NCBI GenBank assembly: GCA_002099365.1 | Contig: MSED01000004.1 | Coordinates: 1,240,001 to 1,304,000 of the forward strand | Reading direction: 5' to 3' | DNA: 64,000 bases | Source: Phialophora verrucosa | Lineage: Eukaryota; Ascomycota; Eurotiomycetes; Chaetothyriales; Herpotrichiellaceae | Part shown: positions 1 to 10,286 of the stretch, piece by piece | Numbering within the stretch: the first letter of the stretch is position 1 | How the letters are laid out: every line of letters starts with the position of its first letter | Translations under genes and position numbers: made by a program | Notes under the pieces: generated by a model | The model's database searches: none | What the model was told of the DNA's origin: nothing | What the model saw: only the letters and a program-made list of their open reading frames with translations

Positions 1-438
1 CCGCCGGTGGATAATGCTCTGTCATGTTGTTCGCAGGAAGGAAACATTTGGGCAACCGATTCAGCAAGACGATACCGACTCTTGCTCTTCCGCCAATTTC
101 ACAAGCGTAATTCTACGGTCTCTTGGGCTTTTCTGCGCCGTCTCAACTTCGTTCGAAGTTTGCTGGTGGCCTGTTAGCAAAGCCCGGATCGCTTCAAACA
201 CCCTAACGTCTCCCTGTTGGATTTGACTCGTCTATGGTCATGGGCCATTGTGCCTGTGCTCAGACGAGCGATACATGACCACGGCGAAACACATGACAAG
301 AGACGAACCATGGAACAGTGAGGTGAGCAAGGAATTCTTGTTTCGAAGGCATCCCCAGATATGCCCGTGTCTAAGTCTTTGTCTGGAAATCTGTATCAAA
401 AACGCCCGCATATCTGAGCCCGGTCACGCCACTATCAG
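1..438. other. Intergenic, window edge
   Basis: Downstream of the nitronate monooxygenase stop. The open frames here are short and unlike any family I know. I see no feature I can support. Confidence 0.4.
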
Positions 439-1536
439 TTACAGCTTGCTCTGAGGTTGGTAGAACTTGCGACTCCGCTCAATGGCTTCCACAGCCTCCG
501 TCTCAATTCTCGACAGAAGCTCTTGACATGTGGGAATGTCATGGATCAACCCGATCACTTGCCCGGCTGTCCACACGCCATAGTCCTTGTCTCCATTCAG
601 GAAGACCTCGCGGCCACGCTTCCCTGAGACATATGGCGCGACCTCCTCAAACTTCCCAGTGGTGCTGCTCTTCTCAATAGCCACGGCCTGTTGGGCAACT
701 TTGTTTTTGAACAATCTCGACGTATTAGTCCACCTTCTCAGAACGAGCTCAGTGTCATGTTCCGAGGCATCCACGATCGCCTGCTTGATGTTGATGTGGA
801 TAGGCGCCTCGACAGTGCACATGAATCGAGTGCCCATGTTGATCCCTTCGGCTCCAAGAGCTAGGGCCGCGGCCAGGCCCTGACCGTCTGCAAAGCCGCC
901 CGAGGCGATGAAAGGCACGCGGAGCGATTGCCTTGCCCTTGACAGGAGGATGAAATTAGTGATGTCAGATTCGCCGACATGTCCGGCGCATTCAAAACCA
1001 TCGATCGAGAGAAAGTCGACGCCCAGTTTCACGGCGGACTGGGCATGTCTGATGGTTGTACATTTGTGTAGGATGATGATGTTGGCCGCCTTCAATTGCT
1101 TGATGACCGGCCCGGGCGAGTTTCCTGCCGTTTCTACGATCTTGATACCCTCGTCAATGCATACTTGAGCATATTCACCGTAGGGTGGAGCGTTCATCGT
1201 GGGGAGGAGGGTGATGTTGACGGCGAAAGGGTTCTTTGTCAGGGTTCTCGTTTTTCGGATCTCCTTGCGTAGGTCTTCTGGAGTAGGTTGAGTGAGGGCT
1301 GTGAGCTGGAAGAACTAGTCAGGACCCTCCTAATACTGTGTGCCAGCTCTAGACTTACAATCCCCAGACCGCCTGCATTAGATACAGCGGACGCCAATTC
1401 TGCGTAGCCAACCCATTGCATGCCACCCTGGACGACGGGGACTGCGTCGCGTTTAGTAAGAGTCAAGAATGGAGCCTCGATTAAACCAAGTACCTTTGAT
1501 GCCTAGCCGGCGCGTGAGTTCGGTGTTAAAGACCAT
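439..1536 (-). CDS. Nitronate monooxygenase (2-nitropropane dioxygenase family)
   Basis: FMN-dependent enzyme that oxidises alkyl nitronates (such as propionate 3-nitronate) to carbonyl compounds and nitrite. Three exons: 1536-1494, 1441-1359 and 1305-439. The introns are 52 nt (with TACTAAAC before ACGCAG) and 53 nt. The product is 330 aa, normal for the family. The N-terminus reads MVFNTELTRRLGIK, then the FMN-binding VVQGGMQWVG and NAGGLGI segments. The likely catalytic base is a His near residue 151 in GHVGESD. The phosphate-binding glycines lie in GGFADGQG and GAEGINMGTRF. The ATG at 1536 is chosen because it begins the usual family N-terminus. No signal peptide, so probably cytosolic or peroxisomal. 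The gene looks intact. Confidence 0.93.
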
Positions 1537-2952
1537 CGCTCCTGTGCGAAGTTGCAAGTGGATGAAGGTTACAACTGAATGAGCACTTCTAACTGCTGCG
1601 ATGGCTATTACAACAGCCTAACACAATGGAAGCGACGGTACAGAAGAAGAGGAGTCAAATATAAGTAAGACCAGACAAATCCAATACCACAGTACCACTT
1701 GACCCGAGGTGATTGCAATGCGTGCACGCAGGATGGAGAGTTGTTGTGGAGGGACCTGGGCCAGAGCCGGGAACCGAGGCAAAGTTGTCCAAGTGAAGCT
1801 GTCACGGCCACCTTAAGGCCGTTAAAGGCAGCTTTGCCGCTCCATCACCTCAGCATCATGTGAGACAAGCTCGTCGTCGCTGCCTTTGCATTACTCGCAC
1901 GAATAAGTGCCTGTGAGAGCCGGTGATGTTCGGGGCTCATTATTATGCGATGCTTCCTTGCCATTTCATGGAGCCGAGGGTTATCAACTGAATTCGTCCG
2001 CCGAGCCGTTCGGAGCCGCAGTGACTTTGTCCGCAATATCTTTGTTCCGTCCGAGCCTCATGTCACCCGCAGCTTGCTGCCTGACAAAGCCGGTTGATCG
2101 TGTTCAAAAGAGATGCAACACAATTCCCTACAGTACAACCGTGATAAGAGGTCAAATCGCATGCGGCGCTCCTTGCATGGTTTAATTGCGTGCCCAAGGT
2201 TACCTTTGTCATGCAGAATTTAGCCGAAGACTGGCCGAAGGTTCGGATTTGCATGACCAAATCGTCGAAAGTAGGACCCTCAGATCTCTGTTCAAGGACA
2301 TTCTATCGGAAGAGGAACCAAGCCACCCTTTGTGCCCAAAGCTTGATGTCCATGTCTGAAAGAATTGACTGTGTATGAGGATCGCGAGTACATTCGGCCG
2401 TAAGATGAGCCACATGAGCCTTGTGCGCAGCTCGCGGGATGCCCCAAGAACGGAATGGTCAGGCTCGGCAATCTCAAGTCTTGACGTTTTGCTTTGTTCC
2501 CTCGATCGCGTCGACCGATCAACCATGACGACCTGCCGCCGCGCCTGTTCAGGTCAGGCTGTAGCAGCTCCGACTCACATCTATGACCCGTCTCTGCGCC
2601 TGGTCGCGTGTCTGCAGGGGGACTGGATTGGTTTATGCTTCTGGGTCACAGCAGCGCTAAACTGCAAATAATTGTGTTGCGCGAGGTTCTCACTTGGCTC
2701 AATGCACTGGTTTCATTGTCACAGCATTTCCACCATACTGTCTGAGCTTGTGGATATGGCTGTGCCGTGTCGAGGCTGTACCGAAAGTTAAGTTGCTACC
2801 CCAGGACTGTTTGCAGAGGCAGATAGTTATATCTACTATCAAGGCGTACTCCTTTCTTTTGTCTCTTCTTTCCTCAAGCTCAATTTCAAAGTTACTCTGC
2901 AGAACAGATTGTCCTGTGCCATCCCTCGAGAAATACTTCGAAGGCCGTCGCG
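1537..2952. other. Divergent intergenic region, about 1.4 kb
   Basis: Lies between the starts of the nitronate monooxygenase (-) and the RTA1-like gene (+), so it must hold both promoters. A pyrimidine-rich tract at about 2849-2880, some 75-100 bp before the RTA1-like start, resembles fungal core-promoter CT tracts. No convincing coding sequence. Confidence 0.4.
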
Positions 2953-3949
2953 ATGGCTGTCAATCCGTACCACGTCAACCCCCTCAACTGCGACGAAGTA
3001 TCTGAAGCATGTCCAGTCAAAGCTTCAATCTACGGTTACTACCCCAACCTGGGATCCAATGCCTTCTTCGCCGCGTACTTCGGAGTCTGCTTCTTGATCA
3101 ACTTCTGGCTCGGCTGGAGATTTAGGACATGGACCTACCAGATCGCAATGTGCTTAGCCTGCATCTCCAGTGCTATCGGATATATTGGAAGGTGCCTAAT
3201 GTACAACAATCCATTCAATTCTCTCGGATTCCAGATACAGATCTGCTGTCTGACCTTTGCGCCGGCCTTCAATTCAGCTGCACTTTATCTGATTCTCAAG
3301 CACTTGGTTCTCCAGCTAGGACGGCAATGGTCAAGGATTCGACCAAAGTATTACACGTGGGGCTTTATCATAGCCGACTTTCTGGCGCTCACGTTGCAAG
3401 GGGCTGGTGGCGGAATAGCTGGGTCCGCAGGCGACGATGAGAGCTTTCGCAACGTCGGCGACAACCTCATGATCACGGGCATCTCGTGGCAGGTCCTGAC
3501 TCTTCTTGTCTTTGGGGCGACCACTGCAGATTACACCATACGGCGATTCAGGTCTTCGCAGCCATGGAGTCCCTCGGCGCAGCTTCTGCTCCACGATCGC
3601 AAGTTTCGAATTTTTGTCGTGGCGCAAGTCATCACTTATACCTGCATCTTCATCCGGTGTGTCTACCGCATCGCCGAGATGGCAAAGGGCTGGAGGAACC
3701 CGATCATGCAGAATCAAGGTCTCTTCATTGGGTTGGATGGCGTGTGAGTATCTCTCTTAGGAACCCCACACTCCGCCATGCACTGACATGCCATACAGCA
3801 TGGTTGGCGTTGCCACCCTCCTACAAACATCTGTTCACCCTGGGCACTTCTTCCCGGCCCTCGCAACATACAGAGAAACGAAGAAGATGAATAGGGCACC
3901 GCAGGAGTTGAGTAGCAGTGAGGATTCAGTAGAGAAATCCGTGGTCTAG
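2953..3949 (+). CDS. RTA1-like lipid-translocating exporter family protein
   Basis: Seven-helix plasma-membrane protein of the fungal RTA1/RTM1 family, whose members affect resistance to lipid-like toxicants such as aminocholesterol and to long-chain bases. Two exons: 2953-3743 and 3799-3949, with a 55-nt intron (GTGAGT...ATACAG) that closes codon GT|C. Product 313 aa. Hydrophobic helices are separated by short basic loops. Family-like segments include YYPNLGSNAFFAAYFG near the start, RCLMYNNPF, APAFNSAALYLIL, and RCVYRIAEMAKGW before the last helices. The tail after the intron is short and charged. The substrate cannot be inferred from sequence. Confidence 0.93.
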
Positions 3950-4029
3950 AGTGCCACGCCATGGTCGAAGTTCAACTGTTGGAATTGTCATTTTGTACAT
4001 GGTTTGGGAAAGCAAGCACAAATTGGATT

Positions 4030-4740
4030 TTACACTAAGGCATCATTGTTCAACTTCCACGCAATATTACTTCTCACAGAGACAAGTGGTACGTGTACGA
4101 TCCGGCTGTCGCTTGGAAGATTCACTACATGCGAGAGTATTACTGTGGTGACTGGTACCTTTGTGAAGGGAACATTCGCCTCGCGGATCAGGCACCACGT
4201 GTCCCGCCCATCCTGCCGAATAATGAGCTCGTACGTCTCTTCATCTCCTGCGGCTTCCTGCCTTTCGACAAAATTATCATACGCGAGCTGTAGCTGGCGA
4301 CGGCTTTTTGCAAGCCTTACGGCCTTTTTGTCTCGATATTGTCCTTGTCTTTCCCTCCGCTTTGTCCTTTCCGCTGGATGTAGCTACAGCGACCTCGAGC
4401 CCCAAGCGTGATAGCTCACGAACTCTAGTGATGACCCCTTGATCATTGAGGAGACATTAGTGCTTACCACGTTCTGAAGGCTCTTGGGAGGTTTCCCATC
4501 GAAATTCAGATCTGAAAGTACTTTTTATGAAGGTGCTCCAAGGGAATCCGTAATTGATGGGGACAGCTGTGTCTCGAAACCGGGTGTGCTTGAGATTTTG
4601 AGAGTTGAGGACCTCGCTGTTGGGCCCTCACTGTCAGGGCTCGGGGCGAGCCTCTGGCGAGAGGCTGGTAGCTGGGTTGAGCAAAGGGCGGCATCATCCC
4701 TCGTCCCAAAAGGAGTGATCCATCGGCCGCTTTTACTCAT
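4030..4740 (-). CDS. Small basic protein of unknown function (gene model inferred here)
   Basis: Not a recognised family. Three exons fit one frame: 4740-4581, 4511-4468 and 4383-4030, total 185 aa. The introns are 69 nt (weak donor GTTTCG, acceptor TTTCAG) and 84 nt (GTAAGC...CTGTAG). Lengths and phases close exactly and the last exon stays open for 117 codons. Exon 1 is Ser/Pro-rich. Exon 3 begins with a strongly basic, probably helical segment (ERTKRRERQ, RDKKAVRLAKSRRQLQ), followed by ETYELIIRQDGRDTWCLIRE, which reads like ordered protein. It would be divergent from HID1 (promoter shared over about 190 bp) and convergent with the RTA1-like gene. The weak first donor is the main doubt. Confidence 0.45.
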
Positions 4741-4929
4741 CTTGGCGGAGCTGCGTCATCATGGTTTGGCGTGTCCGACACCTTCATGCAACAGGAAGGA
4801 TGCCTCGTACAGTTCCGCCGATTTGCACAATAGCCTCCTCGCACCTTGGCCCTTGGTCTGTTAGCGGGATTCTCTCTTCTGCCTGCCCTTGCTTGACTGT
4901 CTTGCTCCTTGCCATGTTCTCGCTGCGCC

Positions 4930-7819
4930 ATGGGTGCGTCCGAGTCAAAGCTAATCTTCAAGCAAGGCATTTTCAGGCTCTCCGAAGAGCGGAACATTGC
5001 TCCCAATGACCCGTACTGGACAAATGTAAGCCTCGTTGCCGTGGGTGGATTCTCTCGCTGATCTGGCAACATAGTTCTGGGAATTACCCGAGTCGGTCGA
5101 AGACGTCTTCAGCCTCTTCTCGCATACCGATATCCGCAGAACTCGGGATGCCGCCCTCGAGAACCTTGAAACCCTTATCCTGGCGGTAACATCGCGCTTG
5201 ATCGTGTTGAAGAATCATCCTTCGTTTCCAGACCCCGATCTCGCCCCTGAACGAGACGCTCTCAATTGCATTCGAGTCCTCACCAGACTTCTGCCCTACG
5301 TCTACGAGGCTGAACAATTGACAGAATGGGAGGAGAAATTCTTTTGGGGCATGCGCCGCCGCCGAACAAGGAGGGCACAAGTCTCTGGGGAGGTGCTGTT
5401 CGACGACAACCAAGGCGACGATACCACGCCTACGGAGAATCCGCAACACGAGTTCGAAGATGCGAAGCCGCTTGCGGAAGAACTGATCGACACTCTGGTC
5501 GATCTCTTGTTCTACACTGGTTTCACCATACCCGAACTCCCTAATGCGAAGAGCAAGGTTACTTATGCAATCTGGCAGAGCGGGGTAGGCTGCAAGTCCT
5601 CGATTCCGACAAGCAAGGAACTTGAGAGCAATCGCTGCGAGGTTCTCAGGCTTCTCCTTACCCTGTCGAGCAAGGCCATGTATATGCCCTCGAACATCCT
5701 CCCTGTTCAGGGTGTCAGGCCCATCACATATCTCGCAACATGTCCAGACAAACAAATCGTCCTCTCCGTGCTGTGTTCGCTGATCAACACCACCATTAAG
5801 GCGAACGTCGGCTCATGGCGCCTGCCCTACGACCACATGGTGCGCAAGGACTCGCAACAAACTCTGGTGGTATACAGCTTGCAGCTGCTTCTTACCCTGT
5901 TACTGTACCCAGTGCCCGAAGACGCAAGTGGGTCGGTACCAAAGAACTTCTATCGCCATTTTTTCGGCCGCCTGCACAGACCGGAAGATTTCCAGTTCCT
6001 TGCCGACGGTATGATGAGGGTCCTGAGCCAACCGATGCAGGCTACGACTTCGTATCTACCAGGAAGCCAGAAATCAGTCAAATGGGCTCCGGAAATGATC
6101 ATGCTTTTCTGGGAAGTGCTTCAGTGCAACAAGCGGTTCCGGTCATTCATCATAGAGTCTAACCGTGCTCACGACTTTGTGATACTGATGCTATTCTACG
6201 CCATCGAGTATAAGACCGACGCGGCAAGGCAGGGAATCGTGAGGATGTGCGTGTTCGTACTTCAGACTATGAGCGTCGAGTCGAGTTTCGGCAAAAACCT
6301 CAACAAGAAGTTTGAAGCACAAGAAACACTGCCTGCATCAATCCGCGTCCCCAACTTTACGGGCACCTATGCCGATTTCCTCATAATATCCATACACACC
6401 CTGATAACGGGAAGCAAGGGCAAACTGGACGCCATCTACCCGGCTCTACTCGCCATTATTAACAATATGGCGGCCTATGTACAGCATCTGTCACTGGCAG
6501 CAAGCACAAGACTTGTGCAGCTCCTGACATCGATGTCTACGCCAAGTTTCCTCCTGGCAAACGAGACGAATCACGTACTTTTACAGGCACTGCTCGAATC
6601 AATCAACAGTATGGTGGAGCATCAGTACGAGGCCAATGCTAATCTGATCTATGCCATCTGGCGATCAAGAAAACGGATCGAGGCCCTGCGGAAATTCACA
6701 TTAGAGGGCGGGCAGGCAGAAATTGAAAGAGCCGCTCAGCGACACAAAGAAGCGGCCCTCACTGACAGCACGAACAACCTTTCCAGAAGTTCTACCATGG
6801 ACATGGTATCACCACCAGCGACTCCACACCCTGAGAGTGCAGTCGATGGAACATTTGCAGTTGGAGACTCCGATGACTCTGACAATGAAGAGCCGCCCAC
6901 ACCTTCGCAGTCTACCCAGTCTATTCGCACGTCCCGGACGCCTTCAGTAGCCTCTTCGTCAGTTCCCAAAGACAATATGCCGATCCAATTGACGGGAATG
7001 TCGGAAAAGGCCAGAGGCAAAATGCCGGCCAATGCTCCCACCTTCTCTCGCCAGAACAGCACAACTAGCCTCTCAGCGACATCAACGTACACTCCCGGTC
7101 GCGGCTCCGTTGGACTGACTCCTGAATGGCTTGAGAGCTGGCTGCCAGACCTTTCACTCCACACACTCCTCACTGTGATCAAAGTCCTGTCTTCCCACCC
7201 TCTAGCATCGCCTCGGAACAACTCCAGTGACACGACAAATCCACCATCCCTAGCATCTTCCCGCCGCTCATCTCTCGCTGCAGATGAAACTCTATCCTCT
7301 CCCGCCACCACGACCTCCACCAACGACATGATCGCTACAAACACAAGCACCTTGTCAAGCTTCCGCTCCCAGATTCCCTCCACATCAACCCACCCCTCCA
7401 TCGCCGCCATTCTGGCCTCTCCTTCCCCCATCCGCGTGCACCTCTTCGAATGGTCCCCCCTCTCTCTAGGCTGGTACATGTCTGTGCTTTGGTCCCTCAT
7501 CTTCACCGCTGAAATGACCATTGCGCCTACGTCCTCCACGGCCGCTACATTAACAGGCCAAGGGACCCTGACCGGCCCCGTTGGCGTGTGGAACGGTACC
7601 AACGTGAAGCTGTTCCAGGTTGCCACGGAAGGCAAGAGGGAGGGACCAAGTCTAAGCGCACCCAGGGGGGCCGTGGACGCGGTAGGAACGAGGCTTGTGC
7701 AGGGGGTGCAAGGGTTGAATCTGGGCGGCTTCGTCGGGAGAGTCGGAGCCGGGGTAAGGAATGCCAGTCAGGGGAATATCCGTGATAGCGGTCCACAAGG
7801 CAGGACACGAGAAGTCTAA
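4930..7819 (+). CDS. hid1: HID1/dymeclin-family protein (Hid1 homologue)
   Basis: Homologue of HID1, a peripheral membrane protein of the trans-Golgi involved in protein sorting and dense-core vesicle formation in animals. Two exons: 4930-5025 and 5075-7819, with a 49-nt intron; 946 aa, longer than the roughly 790-aa human protein. The first exon supplies MGASESKLIFKQG, closely matching the animal start MGS-DSKL. Gly2 with Ser6 fits an N-myristoylation signal. Residues up to about 560 are alpha-helical with family-like segments (ALNCIRVLTRLLPYVYE, EEKFFWGMR). The extra length is a Ser/Thr/Pro-rich insert at about 570-750, followed by a return to conserved sequence (WSPLSLGWYMSVLWSLIF). Confident in family; role inferred from homologues. 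Confidence 0.94.
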
Positions 7820-8268
7820 TGGTTGTGCGTAACGGGCCCTATCCTGACCCTGGATTGTCCAAAGCCAAGGCCAGGTAGAAAGATGACTGTCGAGTCGAGT
7901 CCCCGGTCGGGAAAGTGAGACCATTCCTGTAGCGTTCTGCAGATTTGCGAGTTTAGCATGCGGCGCAGGTCTGGATATTACAATAATTGCCTGCATAAGT
8001 TTAGACACACGCACTACTCTTTTCAACCGTGGGAGCTACTCTTGTAGTCTTGCTAGTGCCCCAATCCGAGGGGAAAGCCGCCTGGAGATGGGGTGCTGGG
8101 GAGTAGGGATACGATGTACAGCACGCCGCACAGTTTAAACCCGTGCGAGAGTTATTTTGGCAGGACGGTGTACTAGGTCTACTCTTAAAATCGTTAAGTG
8201 AAGATAAAAGCTTCGCTAAAAGATATTATTACTATCGTAAGTATTATATAGGAGTGTTGAGGGATAGC
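7820..8268. other. HID1 3' flank running into an AT-rich degraded block
   Basis: The first 300 bases are ordinary 3' flank. From about 8150 composition changes sharply to TpA-rich sequence almost lacking CpA, which continues past the solo LTR to about 8771 and looks like RIP-mutated transposon debris. Confidence 0.5.
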
Positions 8269-8720
8269 TGTTACGAAGGAGCCTCTTATATGACCACCTT
8301 AAGCGGGGAACGGGAAGGTAGAGCGAGGCTAGGAAAGGACAGCCTCGCTAGTAAGGCTGAATCACGTAATAGGGGGACTGTAGTGGACCGTAGTAGACTA
8401 TTACAGTCCTTATAGTCTACTACTAGTCTAGGAATAAGTAAGGGCTCTATAGCTAGTAGATTAGACTATGTTAAGGGATAATCTAGGGCTAGGCTTTAAT
8501 ACCTATAAGTAAAGGATTATACGGCGGTAGGTATATTACCTCTTTCGTCCCTAGTTATTAGGGACGGGCTTCGCTAGCAGTTAATAGTAAGTACATTACC
8601 TATCTATAGGCACACAGCGACTCGATTCGAAAGCTAGAGAGAATCGAAGAGGAGACGTATACGGCCCGCGCGCTATATATAGGTGACCCCTAAGGTCTTA
8701 GCGTACCCCTATTCGTAACA
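8269..8720. mobile_element. Probable solo LTR (RIP-mutated)
   Basis: A 452-bp segment begins TGTTACGAA and ends TTCGTAACA, a perfect 9-bp inverted terminal repeat of the TG...CA type used by LTR retrotransposons. Inside there is no open reading frame. Composition is TpA-rich with few CpA/TpG, as after repeat-induced point mutation. No primer-binding site or second copy is present in the window, hence solo LTR. Flanking pentamers (atagc on the left, ctagt on the right) do not form a clean target-site duplication, possibly because of mutation. AT-rich debris continues on both sides. Confidence 0.55.
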
Positions 8721-8765
8721 CTAGTACACTATATAGTAATGAGTAGCTTTATAAAAGATATTATA

Positions 8766-9385
8766 TATTAGGACCGAGAGCTAGTGCTGCAAACGGCGTC
8801 TTTCTGAAGGCTTGAGGATGAAATAGTTGCCCGTTGCGACGGCCGGAGCAGCCTTGAGACCGACCGTGCCGAGAGGGCCATCCCAAGGGACGATGCTAGC
8901 CGTGACACCGGCCGGCTCATTTCGAGTGATTTGAATGAAGCCGTTCTCTTGGAGAAAAGCCTCTCCCGCGAACTTGTCGATCCAGCCGGCGTTGTACCTG
9001 AAAGCATCGGCCGCTAGGATAGACCATTTTCGAAATTCCCAAACGAGGTAAACGGGGCGCCTAGTGTGATACGCGTCAACTCGGCAGGTGGCTTCATATG
9101 CTGGTCCAGGAGGTCGGTAAACCTATTCAGAATGTCGCGTCGTTTGGTGGCCGTCACTTTCTTCCAGGCCGGGAAGGCTACCTCGGCGGCGGCGACGGCA
9201 GCGTCGACATCACGTTCGTCTGCGAGGGAGACTAGATCCGAGAACAACGTTCCATCTTTGGGGTTGTAGACTGGCAATGTCTTCCTACCCCTGGAACTCG
9301 TGTTTTCATTGTTGATGTAGAGTTTTGTGGGCAGCTTCCCAGCCGAGGAGGGGAACGATGTTCCGTGGGAGGTGTGGACGTCCAT
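8766..9385 (-). pseudogene. Aldehyde dehydrogenase, truncated and frameshifted pseudogene
   Basis: N-terminal part of an NAD(P)-dependent aldehyde dehydrogenase. The intact start (ATG 9385) encodes 120-odd residues including YNPKDGTLFSDLVSLADERD, FPAWKKVTATKRRDILNRF and ELTRITLGAPF. At 9015-9021 an extra 5 bp breaks the frame. The next frame continues the same protein (AADAFRYNAGWIDKFAGEAF, VPWDGPLGTVGLKAAPAVATGN, FILKPSE), then a missing base near 8800 shifts it again (TPFAALALGP). Homology stops at about 8771, where RIP-mutated DNA begins. The catalytic Cys and Glu, which lie further C-terminal, are absent. Its place beside a transporter and catabolic-type enzymes suggests a lost member of that gene group. 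Confidence 0.88.
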
Positions 9386-10286
9386 CTTGCTCAGTGCTCA
9401 CTCGTTGTCTTGAACTGCGAACTACGAACCGCCGTATCAGGTATCAAGGTACTTGTTTGCGAAGCATCAAACGACGAGTAAAGTGCTGGTCAGGTAGACA
9501 ACGGCCTGATACTTGGCCCGCGGCTATCGTCTACCTTTGGTCCTTGAATAATTTTACATCGGATCGTAGGTCTTATCAAGACGATTCGAACTCTAGGATA
9601 CAAGGACAGCTCCGACTTCCAGGTTAATGGCCCGTTCCGCGGCTACGAGCCAGGCACCTGACCATGGACATGACCGCGGTTATTGGACGTCCGGTACTTA
9701 GTCAGGCGTTGTAGCCCCAGCTTGTTCCTCTGTCTAGTCCCCACCTCCAGCACGACAGGTGGGACCTGCAGCACCCCTCGGTTCCCCGCCGTGGACCTTG
9801 GTATCGTCGTTGCGAGCGAGAGAGGATTTCGTTACGCGAGGCTATGGAGTGACTCGCCACCTTTCGTGAATTTTTGAAAAAGCGCTTCCTCCGGTCACTG
9901 TACTGTAGCAGCCATCATTGCCATACTCTCAAAACAAGGAACGCATGGTGATTACTCAGCGTTGTAGCATACCACAATTTCTTGTTGGTAGCCTTGTCTC
10001 GTCTTCGGGATTCTCTGAATACAAGTTTTCACTAGTAGTTTAGGCAATTAATCGTTGCGACGTTCGGGTACCCGACGATATGTCGTGTATATAGCCGGTC
10101 CCCGTCTGGAGAGGTGAGAGACTCCACGTGGCTTAGCCCGGACAGGTTAATTCGGACGTCTCCCTCGTCGTGATCCATGGGGATAAAACCCTGGCTTTCC
10201 CGGCTCACGCATGCCTGTGGGCTGGCAATCTTGCCTTCGACAGTACACAGAACTTGAACTCGATTTGTCTGCTTGGCATTGGTACC
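9386..10286. other. Divergent intergenic region, about 0.9 kb
   Basis: Between the start of the aldehyde dehydrogenase pseudogene and the TRI12-type transporter, so presumably a former bidirectional promoter. A single CCTCGG hexamer occurs at 9776-9781. No coding sequence or repeat recognised. Confidence 0.35.

Noticed and set aside
6736..7635. 299-codon minus-strand frame inside HID1
   Set aside because: Antisense to the low-complexity Ser/Thr region of HID1; no domain.
8143..8415. 90-codon plus-strand frame in the AT-rich block
   Set aside because: Lies across the solo-LTR boundary in RIP-like sequence; chance frame.
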